From assembly GCA_023249375.1 (NCBI GenBank), contig JAHFCT010000002.1, forward strand, positions 1 to 43,040: a stretch of DNA of 43,040 bases. Direction: 5' to 3'. A model generated the notes under the pieces. That model did not search any database, was not told where the DNA came from, and saw only the letters and a list, made by a program, of their open reading frames with translations. Both the position numbers and the translations under genes were made by a program. The stretch is from Gemmatimonadota bacterium. GTDB lineage: Bacteria; Gemmatimonadota; Gemmatimonadetes; Gemmatimonadales; Gemmatimonadaceae. Shown one piece after another: positions 34,236 to 42,201 of the stretch (its first letter is position 1; each line of letters begins with the position of its first letter).

Positions 34236-35456
34236 ATGCACGTTTCGCTGACGGAAACCCTCAGCATCTCCGTCGACGCCTTGCGCGCCAACAAGATGCG
34301 CTCGGGGCTGACGATGCTCGGCATCATCATTGGCATTGCGGCCGTCATCACGATGATCGCCCTTGGCAACGGTGCGCAGAATGCCATCAAGGATCGTATC
34401 GCGCGCCTCGGCACCACGGTGCTGCAGATCAACCCGCAGCGGGTACGGCAGGCGGGGGTCGGCACGGCAACCAATGCCAAGCTGACGACCAAAGACGTCG
34501 ACATGATCCGCGAGCGGGCGCCGAATGTTGTCGCCGTCAACTGGCAACAGGATCGCGACCTTCAGGTCGTGTGGAAGAACAAAAACACGCGCGTGCAGAT
34601 CACCGGCACGCCGACGAACTTCCTTGAGGTCCGCGGCTTCAAGCTGGCGATGGGACGCATGTTCAGTGAAGCGGACGATGCGGCGCGGCGCAAAGTCGCG
34701 GTGCTCGGGTCCGACGTGCTCGCACAGTTCGAGATCGACGACCCCGGTGCCATCCTCGACGAGCAGGTGCGCATTGGCGGACGGATGTTCACGGTGATCG
34801 GCGTCTTGCAGGCCAAGGGTGCCGGTATGGGGGGTGACGGCGACCGGCAGATCCTCATTCCATTCCGGACTGGCTTGCATGAGCTGTTCGGAACCGATCG
34901 CATCAACGACATCTGGACGCTCGTCAGCCACGAAGATTCCATCACGATGGCGATGGCCGAAATTCAGGGCGCTCTGCGACGCTCGCATCGGCTGCGCCCC
35001 GAACAGGTCGACGATTTTCAGATCCGCGATCAGGCCGACCTGCTCGAAACCATTGGCGAGACAACCAAGACCTTCACGATGCTGCTCGCCGGCGTAGCCG
35101 CCGTGAGCTTGCTGGTCGGCGGCATCGGCATCATGAACATCATGCTCGTCTCCGTCACCGAACGCACGCGTGAAATCGGGGTGCGAAAGGCGCTGGGCGC
35201 CACACGTCTGAACATCCTCTTTCAGTTTCTCGCCGAGTCGGTGATCCTGTGTGTGCTCGGCGGGGCGTTGGGAGTGGCCGCCGGTGTTGGCGGCGCGGCA
35301 CAACTCAGTCGTTCGATGGGGTGGACCACCGCGGTCGATGCCCAGTCCATTCTACTCGCCTTTGGGTTTGCGAGCGGTATCGGTATCGTTTTCGGCGTCT
35401 GGCCGGCGCGGCGCGCTTCGACGTTGGATCCCATCGAGGCGTTGAGGTACGAGTAG
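34236..35456 (+). CDS. MacB/FtsX-type ABC transporter permease
   Basis: This 406-residue membrane protein has the MacB layout. There is an N-terminal membrane helix after a short cytoplasmic start (LRANKMRSGLTMLGIIIGIAAVITMIALGNGAQ), then a periplasmic MacB_PCD domain to about residue 280 (LGTTVLQINP, MGRMFSEADDAARRKVAVLGSDV). The FtsX domain has three helices and the coupling stretch NIMLVSVTERTREIGVRKALGATRLNILFQFLAES. It ends in DPIEALRYE. Such permeases need an ATPase of the LolD/MacB type, which is not in this window, so it is an isolated permease or its partner lies elsewhere. Start: ATG 34236 chosen over an upstream GTG; ribosome binding is weak in both cases. Confidence 0.88.
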   Translation: MHVSLTETLSISVDALRANKMRSGLTMLGIIIGIAAVITMIALGNGAQNAIKDRIARLGTTVLQINPQRVRQAGVGTATNAKLTTKDVDMIRERAPNVVAVNWQQDRDLQVVWKNKNTRVQITGTPTNFLEVRGFKLAMGRMFSEADDAARRKVAVLGSDVLAQFEIDDPGAILDEQVRIGGRMFTVIGVLQAKGAGMGGDGDRQILIPFRTGLHELFGTDRINDIWTLVSHEDSITMAMAEIQGALRRSHRLRPEQVDDFQIRDQADLLETIGETTKTFTMLLAGVAAVSLLVGGIGIMNIMLVSVTERTREIGVRKALGATRLNILFQFLAESVILCVLGGALGVAAGVGGAAQLSRSMGWTTAVDAQSILLAFGFASGIGIVFGVWPARRASTLDPIEALRYE

Positions 35457-35478
35457 GCCGTTGGCTCCGGAACGACAA

Positions 35479-35508
35479 CGCGCCCGAACCATGACTGGCC
35501 CGGGCGCG
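35479..35508 (+). terminator. Hairpin after the MacB-type permease gene
   Basis: CGCGCCCG (35479-35486) pairs with CGGGCGCG (35501-35508) around a 14-base loop, followed by CGCTTGTC. It begins 22 bases after the permease stop. Confidence 0.5.
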
Positions 35509-35514
35509 CGCTTG

Positions 35515-35549
35515 TCTGCCATCTACCGTCTACCCTCTATCATCTATTG
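35515..35549. repeat. Five tandem heptanucleotides (TCTAYCN)
   Basis: Five consecutive 7-base units start at 35515, 35522, 35529, 35536 and 35543, with consensus TCTAYCN (first unit TCTGCCA, last TCTATTG). They end 2 bases from the 3' end of the tRNA gene. A shorter run of the same type (TCTACCA TCTCCCC at 9030-9043) precedes the 9046 gene. Confidence 0.7.
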
Positions 35550-35551
35550 AA

Positions 35552-35624
35552 TGGCCAGGGGCAGAATCGAACTGCCGACACGCAGATTTTCAGTCTGCTG
35601 CTCTACCAACTGAGCTACCTGGCC
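35552..35624 (-). tRNA. tRNA-Phe (anticodon GAA)
   Basis: The reverse strand folds into a complete 73-base tRNA. The acceptor stem is GGCCAGG/CCTGGCC with discriminator A. The D-arm is GCTCAGTTGGTAGAGC, the anticodon arm is GCAGA-CTGAAAA-TCTGC with anticodon GAA, a short variable loop follows, and the T-arm is GGCAG-TTCGATT-CTGCC. The 3' CCA is not encoded. No other tRNA adjoins it, and no integrase or attachment-site duplication is seen. Confidence 0.97.
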
Positions 35625-35792
35625 GCAGTCCGTAATTCTAGTCAGGGCAAGGCCTTGGGCCAAGGGGACACCAGTCGATTTCCCCGCAATCCGTGCCTCA
35701 GGACCTCTAGAATCAGGCGTCGAATCCCGCCGTCTGGCCAAGCCCGATCGCTCGGCATCACGTATTATCTAGTATTCCTCAATCATGACCTG

Positions 35793-37148
35793 ATGCGACC
35801 CTCATTTCTTTCCTTGCTGGCGGCCGTCGCACCGGCCTTGGCCGCGGCACAAGGCGCGCCGCTGCACGTCTCGGCGACCGTCGACACGCTCCCCAACGGC
35901 CTGACCCTCATCATTCATGAGGATCACTCCGTTCCCATCGTCACCACCAACGTCTGGTTCCACGTCGGCTCGGGCGACGAGAAACCGGGGCGCACCGGCT
36001 TTGCGCATCTGTTCGAGCATCTGATGTTCATGGGTTCGCAGAATGCGCCGTACCCGCAGTTCGACCGGCTGCTTGAAGCGGCTGGCGCCAACAACAATGG
36101 TTCAACCACCGAAGACCGCACCAACTATTACGAAAACGGGCCGGTGTCATCGTTGCCGTTGATGCTCTGGCTCGAAGCCGATCGCATGGGCTGGCTGCTT
36201 CCCCCGATGGACAAGCCGAAGGTCGACCTGCAGCGCGATGTCGTGAAGAACGAGCGGCGGCAGAGCTACGAGAACCAGCCCTACGGCATGGTCAACGACC
36301 ACCTCCCCAAGCTGCTGTATCCGGCCGTGCATCCTTATTCGTGGCCGGTCATTGGCAGTATGGTCGATCTCTCGGCCGCCTCGCTTGAGGACGTCAAGGA
36401 CTTCTTCCGGCGCTACTACGCCCCCAACAATGCCACGCTGGTCGTCGCGGGTGACGTGAAGCCCGACGACGTGCGGGCAATTGTGAAGAAGTATTTCACT
36501 GACATTCCGCGCGGGCCGGCCATCGACCGTCCAGCCCCTGCGCCGTTCACGGTCAAGGACACGGCCATCGTGCTCGAAGACCGCGTGCAGCTGCCGCGCC
36601 TCTACCTGAACTGGCATACGGTCAAGGGCTGGCACGCGGACGATGCCGCGCTCGACATCGCGGCGTATATCCTTGCCGGTTCGCGCACGAGCCGTCTCAC
36701 ACAGGCACTCGTGTATTCCGGTGAGATCGCCACGAACGTCCAGGCGTATCAGGACGGCAAGCGGCTCGACGGTGATTTTTCCGTCGTGGCCACCGCGCGT
36801 CCCGGCCGTGGACTCGACACGCTGCGCGCCGTCATTGACGCGGAACTGGTCCGCCTCGCGAGCAGCGGCCCCACGGCGCGCGAGCTCGATGAAGCCAAGA
36901 ACGCCACCGAAGCCTCCTTCCTGCGCAGCATCCAGCAGGTGGCCGGCAAGGCGGATCGCCTCAACGCCTATTTCTTCCAGACGGGAAATCCCGATTCCTT
37001 CCAGGCCGATCTCGACCGCTTCAAGGCGGTCTCTGCCGCCGACGTCCAGCGCGTCGTCCGGCAGTATCTGCGGGCCACGCGCGTGATGGCATCGGTGGTT
37101 CCGCAGGGCAAGCTCGAACTCGCGGCCAAGAAGGCGGTGATCCAATGA
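35793..37148 (+). CDS. M16 zinc metallopeptidase, catalytic subunit
   Basis: This 451-residue exported protein (signal peptide MRPSFLSLLAAVAPALAAAQ) belongs to the insulinase/pitrilysin family. The inverted zinc motif HLFEH is at 72-76 (GFAHLFEHLMFMGS), and the third ligand is E154 in VVKNERRQSYENQPYG. These pieces match active M16B proteins. I chose ATG 35793; a longer reading frame starting at 35547 runs through the tRNA and cannot be the real gene. Its stop overlaps the start of a second M16 gene (ATGA), the usual arrangement of a two-subunit peptidase. Confidence 0.9.
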   Translation: MRPSFLSLLAAVAPALAAAQGAPLHVSATVDTLPNGLTLIIHEDHSVPIVTTNVWFHVGSGDEKPGRTGFAHLFEHLMFMGSQNAPYPQFDRLLEAAGANNNGSTTEDRTNYYENGPVSSLPLMLWLEADRMGWLLPPMDKPKVDLQRDVVKNERRQSYENQPYGMVNDHLPKLLYPAVHPYSWPVIGSMVDLSAASLEDVKDFFRRYYAPNNATLVVAGDVKPDDVRAIVKKYFTDIPRGPAIDRPAPAPFTVKDTAIVLEDRVQLPRLYLNWHTVKGWHADDAALDIAAYILAGSRTSRLTQALVYSGEIATNVQAYQDGKRLDGDFSVVATARPGRGLDTLRAVIDAELVRLASSGPTARELDEAKNATEASFLRSIQQVAGKADRLNAYFFQTGNPDSFQADLDRFKAVSAADVQRVVRQYLRATRVMASVVPQGKLELAAKKAVIQ

Positions 37149-38575
37149 GACGCTCTATCCTCACGCTCTTCGCGTTCGCGCCCGTCGCGGCCTTCGCGCA
37201 GCAGTTTGACCGCACGCAGGTCCCCTCACTCGACAAACCGCCGGCACTCAAGCTTCCCGCGCTCGAGCGCGTGTCGCTCCCCAATGGTGTCACGCTGCAG
37301 CTCGTCCAGCAGCATGAGCTGCCGCTGGTGCAGGTCACCCTCGTGATCGCCGGCGGCGTCAAGCTCGACGCCGCGCAGCCAGGGCTCGCGTCGTTCACCA
37401 CGCGCATGCTCACCGAAGGCGCCGGCACGCGCGACGCCAACGCGTTGCAGGGCGAACTGGCATTCCTTGGCGCGCAGCTCTTTGCCAGCGCTGGCACCGA
37501 TGCGTTCACCATTTCGCTGAACGTGCCCAAGCGAACCCTCGGTGAAGCGCTCGACCTGTTGGGCGATGTCGTGCTGCGTCCAACATTCCGCGCCGCCGAC
37601 GTGCGCCGCCAGCGTGACCTGCGACTGGCGAGCATTCTCCAGCGCCGCGACAATGCCAATACGCTCGCCGCGCTCGCCTTCAACCAGCTCGTTTTCCCCG
37701 TCAACCATCCGTATCATCGGCCCGCCGATGGCGATTCCGCGACCACGGCGGCGCTCGACTCGGCGACGGTGCGAACGTTCTACGAGCAGACCTTCGTGCC
37801 GGAGCGCGCGAAGTTCGTCGTCGTGGGTGACGTCACCGCGCCAGAAATGCGCGGGCTGCTCTCAAAGCGGTTTGGCGCGTGGACACGCGGTGCGGCCGCG
37901 CGCACAATGGCGGCCGTGACGGTGAAGCCGGTGAACAATGCAAACATCAGGATCTATCTCGTCGACAAACCCAATGCCGCCCAGTCCGTCATCTACCTCG
38001 GTGCAGCAGGTGCTGATCGGCTGAGCCCCGATTATCCCGCCCTGATGGTGATGAACACCATTCTTGGCGGTTCGTTCTCATCGCGCCTCAACTCCAACCT
38101 GCGCGAGACGAAGGGCTACACGTACGGTATCAGCTCACGGTTCTCGTGGGCACCGCTCGCCGGGCCGTTTGTTGTCTCGAGCGGCGTGCGCACCAACGTC
38201 ACCGACAGCGCGCTTGTCGAGATCTTCAAGGAAATGAAGATGCTGCGCGACCTCGCCGTGGACGCCACGGAACTCGAACGCGCCAAGGCGTACGTCGCGC
38301 TCGGTGTGCCGCAGCGCTTCGAGACCAACGCGCAGGTAGCCGCGCAGCTCGTCGATCTTGGAGACTACGGCCTGCCACTCGCGTCGCTCGGCGATTTTGT
38401 GGCCAAGGTCGGCCAGGTCGCCGTCACCGATGTGCAGCGCGTGGCCAAGCAGTATCTGCCCGCCGGCACCGCCACGCTGGTTGTGGTCGGTGACGTCGCA
38501 AAGATCCGCGCGGGCATCGAGGCCCTGAAGCTCGGCAGCATCACCACGCTCGACGCACAGCAGGTGGCACGATAG
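37145..38575 (+). CDS. M16 peptidase partner subunit lacking the zinc motif
   Basis: This 476-residue exported protein (MRRSILTLFAFAPVAAFAQ) has the same two-domain M16 fold as its neighbour. The HxxEH site is replaced at the equivalent place by TTRMLTEGAGTRDAN, so it cannot bind zinc there. It keeps the R...Y pair near residue 325 (SSRLNSNLRETKGYTYGISSRF) that positions substrate in the active partner. Together with the upstream gene it should form an alpha/beta heterodimer like other bacterial M16B pairs and the mitochondrial processing peptidase. pheA starts one base after its stop. Confidence 0.88.
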   Translation: MRRSILTLFAFAPVAAFAQQFDRTQVPSLDKPPALKLPALERVSLPNGVTLQLVQQHELPLVQVTLVIAGGVKLDAAQPGLASFTTRMLTEGAGTRDANALQGELAFLGAQLFASAGTDAFTISLNVPKRTLGEALDLLGDVVLRPTFRAADVRRQRDLRLASILQRRDNANTLAALAFNQLVFPVNHPYHRPADGDSATTAALDSATVRTFYEQTFVPERAKFVVVGDVTAPEMRGLLSKRFGAWTRGAAARTMAAVTVKPVNNANIRIYLVDKPNAAQSVIYLGAAGADRLSPDYPALMVMNTILGGSFSSRLNSNLRETKGYTYGISSRFSWAPLAGPFVVSSGVRTNVTDSALVEIFKEMKMLRDLAVDATELERAKAYVALGVPQRFETNAQVAAQLVDLGDYGLPLASLGDFVAKVGQVAVTDVQRVAKQYLPAGTATLVVVGDVAKIRAGIEALKLGSITTLDAQQVAR

Positions 38576-38576
38576 C

Positions 38577-39464
38577 ATGAGCACTGCGCCGGTCCGCGTC
38601 GCCTTTCAGGGCGAACTCGGGGCATTCTCCGAGGAGGCCATCCAGCAGATCTGGCTGGGCGGCGCGGAGCCGTTGCCGCATCGCGATTTTGGCGATGTGA
38701 TTCGCGCGGTGCAGTCCGGCGTCGCGGATCGCGGTGTGATTCCCATCGAGAATACCATCGTCGGCGGCATCGCCGCCGCGCACGACGCCATCACCGCAGC
38801 GGCGGACGTGCACGCCACCGGTGAGACGGTGGTCAACGTACATCACTGCCTGCTTGGTCCGCCGGGTGCGACGTTCGCTGGCGTCAAGATGGTGCTCAGC
38901 CATCCCGTCGCACTCGCGCAGTGCGGCAAGTTCTTCGCCGCAAATCCGCGGCTCGAGGTGCATCCAGTGTACGACACCGGCGGCGCCGCGCTCGATGTGT
39001 CCAACGTGGGTGATCCCGAGATCTCCGCCGTCGCCAGTCGCAATGCGGCACAGCGGTACAAACTCGCGGTGCTAGCCCCCGACATTGAGGATCGCGCGGA
39101 CAACCAAACGCGCTTTCTCGTGCTCGCGCGCGAACCCGAGGTGCTTCCCGTCGGCACGCCGGCGCGCACCGCGGTGATCATCACGCATGAGGACCGGCCA
39201 GGCTCCCTGCTGCGCGTGATGGAGCCGCTCGCGCGTCATGGCATGGATATCCGCCGGCTTGAGTCGCGTCCCACGGGCGATCCCTGGAGCTATCTCTTCT
39301 TCCTGGAGTTCGACCACGCGTACGGTGAGCCCGTCGTGGATGTCGTGCTCAAGGAGATGGCGGCCGCGGCGCGCGTGCTGCGAGTGCTTGGCACGTTCCC
39401 GCGATGGAACCCTGGGCGTCGCGGCTCGATTGGCTGGCGTTCCGGCAGCATTCCGGCGTTTTGA
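38577..39464 (+). CDS. pheA: Prephenate dehydratase
   Basis: This 295-residue enzyme converts prephenate to phenylpyruvate in phenylalanine synthesis. The catalytic domain covers residues about 5-185: VAFQGELGAFSEEAIQQ, GVIPIENTIVGGI, VLSHPVALAQCGKFF, and the active-site NQTRFLVL. An ACT regulatory domain follows from about 195 (IITHEDRPGSLLRVMEPLARHGMDIRRLESRP) with the GALx-like and ESRP elements used for phenylalanine feedback. There is no fused chorismate mutase. It lies in an apparent operon after the M16 pair, with no obvious metabolic link, and its stop shares one base with the start of the DUF2490 gene. Confidence 0.95.
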   Translation: MSTAPVRVAFQGELGAFSEEAIQQIWLGGAEPLPHRDFGDVIRAVQSGVADRGVIPIENTIVGGIAAAHDAITAAADVHATGETVVNVHHCLLGPPGATFAGVKMVLSHPVALAQCGKFFAANPRLEVHPVYDTGGAALDVSNVGDPEISAVASRNAAQRYKLAVLAPDIEDRADNQTRFLVLAREPEVLPVGTPARTAVIITHEDRPGSLLRVMEPLARHGMDIRRLESRPTGDPWSYLFFLEFDHAYGEPVVDVVLKEMAAAARVLRVLGTFPRWNPGRRGSIGWRSGSIPAF

Positions 39465-40156
39465 TGCGGCGCTGGTTGCTGCTGTGCGGTGTCGTGGCAC
39501 GCGTTGCGTCTGCGCAAAAGGCCCCGCCAGACAGTCAATTCTGGACCGATTTCGTGCCGGCCTGGCGCGTGAACGACAATACCACGAATGAACTCGAACT
39601 CTCCCTGCGCACCGCATTGCACGGCGCTGCGCCGACGCAATACTGGGCAACCAATACACTGGAATGGAATGCCGCGTCGTGGCTCGGGCTCAGCGCCATT
39701 GGGTCCCTGGTGGAATCACGCGGGCCGCAGCACGGCAGTGGATACTTCGAGGCGCGCGCATCGGCCGGCGCGCGTTTCACGTGGCGTGGACAGCGCGTCA
39801 GGGCCAGTGAGTTTGCGCGCATTGAGCACCGCATGCTGCGCCCACTCGACGCCGCCGCATTCACCATCGAGCGGCTGCGTCACCGCGAACAGGCGCTCGT
39901 CGCGCTCAATCATTCGTCGCTCTCCGAGCCCCGCACGGCGTTCCTCATTGCAGACGCCGAGTGGTTTCTGGTGCACAACGGTCACCGGGGATGGACGAGC
40001 AATCAACTGCGTGAGCGCGTCGGGCTTGGCTACCGGTTGAATGTGCACCGGAGCTTCGAGGTGATTCTCAATGACACGAGACGGCGCGCTGATCTGGATG
40101 CAGCCTTCGAGGACGGCGACCACGTCCTGCGGCTGCGCTGGCGTGAGAACTTCTAG
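39464..40156 (+). CDS. DUF2490-like exported protein
   Basis: This 230-residue protein starts at ATG 39464, which overlaps the pheA stop (TGATG). The signal peptide is MRRWLLLCGVVARVASAQ. The mature part begins DSQFWTDFVPAWRVNDNTTNELELSLR and has alternating strands and closing aromatic residues (NQLRERVGLGYRLNVHRSFEV, VLRLRWRENF). The ending and the early FWxxxxxxxxxxNxxxxxxE pattern suit DUF2490, a predicted outer-membrane beta-barrel family of unknown role. The earlier in-frame ATG at 39404 would lie inside pheA and lacks the signal peptide start. Confidence 0.7.
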   Translation: MRRWLLLCGVVARVASAQKAPPDSQFWTDFVPAWRVNDNTTNELELSLRTALHGAAPTQYWATNTLEWNAASWLGLSAIGSLVESRGPQHGSGYFEARASAGARFTWRGQRVRASEFARIEHRMLRPLDAAAFTIERLRHREQALVALNHSSLSEPRTAFLIADAEWFLVHNGHRGWTSNQLRERVGLGYRLNVHRSFEVILNDTRRRADLDAAFEDGDHVLRLRWRENF

Positions 40157-40175
40157 CGGCGCGATGCAACGCCGC
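40156..40175. terminator. Small hairpin between convergent DUF2490 gene and queF
   Basis: GCGGCG (40156-40161) and CGCCGC (40170-40175) form a six-pair stem with an 8-base loop. No T-run follows, so its efficiency is doubtful. Confidence 0.4.
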
Positions 40176-40186
40176 GTACACGGACG

Positions 40187-40582
40187 TCAGCGCGTGGCGC
40201 CGTACCGCGCCGTGATCACCGACTTGATGCCGCCGCGCACGTTGAAATCGCCAACTACGGTCATCGACACGGGCTGACATGCCGCGCTCAGGTCGTCGAG
40301 TATCCGGTTCACCGCGCGTTCGTAGAAGATCCCGTCATTGCGGAAGCTCCACAGGTAGAGCTTCAGGCTCTTCAATTCGAGGCACGTCGCGCCCGGCGTG
40401 TACGTGATGTGAATCGTCCCGAAGTCCGGTGCGCCACCCTTGAGCAAGTCCAGTTCGGCCGCGTCCGTCTCGATGCCGCCCAGCGGGCACAGCGCCGTGA
40501 ACTCGTCGCACGTCATGTGGATGTCGTAGTCGCGTCCCGGATACGGGTTCGCAAACGTCTCAAGCAAATCGGTGCGCGGCAT
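40187..40582 (-). CDS. queF: NADPH-dependent preQ0 reductase
   Basis: This 131-residue tunnel-fold enzyme reduces the nitrile of 7-cyano-7-deazaguanine to preQ1 in queuosine tRNA modification. The catalytic cysteine is C32 in FTALCPLGG, and the proton-transfer aspartate is D53 in PDFGTIHI. ELKSLKLYLWSFRNDG at about 69-84 is the substrate-recognition motif, and VVGDFNVRGGI closes the fold. In Bacillus subtilis QueF the Cys and Asp are seven residues apart; here they are 21 apart, a 14-residue insertion. The ATG lies one base after the rhomboid stop, and a long upstream extension of the frame is non-coding. Confidence 0.93.
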   Translation of the reverse strand: MPRTDLLETFANPYPGRDYDIHMTCDEFTALCPLGGIETDAAELDLLKGGAPDFGTIHITYTPGATCLELKSLKLYLWSFRNDGIFYERAVNRILDDLSAACQPVSMTVVGDFNVRGGIKSVITARYGATR

Positions 40583-40583
40583 G

Positions 40584-41528
40584 TCAGTCGTGGCGGCGCC
40601 GCTTCGACGCATCGTCGAGCAGCTGGAGTTCTTCAGGGGTGAGGCTGGCGAGCCCGGTAGCCGAAATCTTGTCGAGCACGCGGTCCAGCCTCGCCGCGTC
40701 GCTCTCGCGCGGTGCTGCGGTCTCGGCCGGCTGCTGCGGTGACGCCGCCACACGCCGTGACGTCACGGCCTTGCTGCGCGCGACCGCATCGTCCGCATCA
40801 CGCCCGCGTGGCGGACGGTGCGACTTGGGCACGGCGCGAGGCAAGTCTTCTTCCGGCAGATCAGGAACCGGCTCCACGTGACGTCGCACTCCGGCCAGGC
40901 TCATGCGCGCCGACGTGCGCAGGTACAGCCCCCCGGCCGCGAGTCCACCCAGATGCGCCAGGTACGCAATCCCGTTGCCGTCCGGTGACGCCGAAATTCC
41001 GCCCAGCAAGTTCATCAGCACCACCAGCACCATCAGCCAACGCACGGTGATCGGCACCAAGCCGAAGAGATACACCATCTCGTGCGGCCAGAGCGTGGCA
41101 TACGCGAGCATCACGCCCATGACGGCCGCCGACGCGCCGATGAGCACGCTGTCGCCCGCCATGAAAAGATGCAGGAACCACCCGCCGAGTCCGCAGAACA
41201 AATAGAAGCGCGTAAACTCGCCGGGCGTCCACGCCGCTTCCACGCGGGGACCAAACAGCCAGAGCGTGTACATGTTGAGCGCCAGGTGCCAGAAGCCCCC
41301 GTGCACGAACATGTAGGTGCCAATCGTCCACCACGCGCGGCCGAGCGTGCCCAGATCCTTCGAATGGAAACCCAGCACCGCAAACATGTCGCTCGGGCTC
41401 ACGACCGTGACCTGCAGGAAATACACGGCGATGTTGAGGCCCAGCAGCCATGCCACCGCCGCGCCCATATGGCGCGACGGCTGGTAGTTCACGGCGGGAG
41501 AATCGGCGGCGGAGTCGGCGGGGGACAT
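40584..41528 (-). CDS. Rhomboid intramembrane serine protease
   Basis: This 314-residue protein has about six membrane segments. The catalytic serine is S133 in GASAAVMG and the catalytic histidine is H192 in AYLAHLGG. H76, H81 and N85 in VHGGFWHLALNMYTLWLFG are the conserved residues of segment 2. Residues 205-314 form a long basic cytoplasmic tail ending in LDRVLDKISATGLASLTPEELQLLDDASK, a helical C-terminal motif found on many bacterial rhomboids (DUF6576-like). The start is ATG 41528; the longer reading frame starts inside the next gene and has atypical composition. The gene lies 13 bases after the QueE-like gene and one base before queF. Confidence 0.93.
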   Translation of the reverse strand: MSPADSAADSPAVNYQPSRHMGAAVAWLLGLNIAVYFLQVTVVSPSDMFAVLGFHSKDLGTLGRAWWTIGTYMFVHGGFWHLALNMYTLWLFGPRVEAAWTPGEFTRFYLFCGLGGWFLHLFMAGDSVLIGASAAVMGVMLAYATLWPHEMVYLFGLVPITVRWLMVLVVLMNLLGGISASPDGNGIAYLAHLGGLAAGGLYLRTSARMSLAGVRRHVEPVPDLPEEDLPRAVPKSHRPPRGRDADDAVARSKAVTSRRVAASPQQPAETAAPRESDAARLDRVLDKISATGLASLTPEELQLLDDASKRRRHD

Positions 41529-41541
41529 GACCGAAGTATCG

Positions 41542-42200
41542 TCAGCGCAGCCCGGCAGGGGCAGGGAGTCGCAGCGCCAGCCGGGTGTCGGCGTGCAGCG
41601 CGGCCGCCTGTTCGAGCAGTGTCGACCACCGGCGGTCGAGCACCGGAGGTTCTCCGGTGAGCACCGGATGCACGACCACTTGGGTTTCCGCGCTTGCCGC
41701 GTGCGCCTGCTCAATGAGGCGCAGTAACTGGCTGTCGGTCGTGTCCTCGCGCGGGCAGAGTACCAGCGCATGCGGGCAGCTGGCGTTCGCCGCCATCGCC
41801 ACCGTCTCAATCGCGCTCGATCGCGTGGCGTCTGGTCCCACGAAATCCACGGTGACCTGTGCCATCGCCAGATGCGGCGCCAGCGCCCCCAGCGCTTCGG
41901 GACGCTGACCATCGCTGTCGAGCATCAGCGGCACGGGCATCGGAACTCCACTGAACGCCGCCGTCAGGAACTCGAGGTTCCCCAGCGGATCGCGGCCGCC
42001 GATGGCGATCGAGTGAAACTTCGTGCGCCCAAGCTGACGATCGATTTCTTTCAGCAGCGCCGCCGCCGTGTACATCGTCGCGGTTTCGGCCTCGCCGGCA
42101 AAACGCACAAAGAGCTGGCGGCGGCCGGCCCAGACACCCTGCGCCTGGACGCCGGCAGGTACGCCAGCGAGTGCCGCAGCGGCCATTCGTGGTGCCGTCA

Positions 42201-42201
<1 letters not shown>
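41542..42201 (-). CDS. Cysteine-less QueE-like (degenerate radical SAM) protein
   Basis: This 219-residue protein follows the layout of 7-carboxy-7-deazaguanine synthase (QueE) but lacks its iron-sulfur cluster. VQAQGVWAGRRQLFVRFAG (18-36) matches the QueE start IQGEGxxxGRRQxFVRFAG. Where QueE then has CNLRCxYCDT, this protein reads EAETATMY, with no cysteine. IGGRDPLGNLEFL (67-79) stands for the SAM-binding TGGEPLLQxxFL. PVPLMLDSDGQRPEALGAL follows the family's ETNGxxPxxL. VVVHPVLTGEPPVLDRRWSTLLEQA and the final TRLALRLPAPAGLR match QPVTxxxxPP and the VRVxPQxHxxLG ending. It is ATGA-coupled to ddl and followed by rhomboid and queF. Radical-SAM chemistry is ruled out; another role is unknown. 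Confidence 0.78.

Noticed and set aside
35515-35549. Heptad repeat as a CRISPR remnant
   Set aside because: Units are 7 bases with no spacers, and there are no cas genes.
35552-35624. tRNA-Phe as an integration site of a mobile element
   Set aside because: No integrase, no repeated tRNA 3' end and no change in composition on either side.
35547-35792. N-terminal extension of the M16 peptidase from 35547
   Set aside because: It would run through the tRNA-Phe gene and lacks a signal sequence. The ATG at 35793 gives a clean signal peptide.
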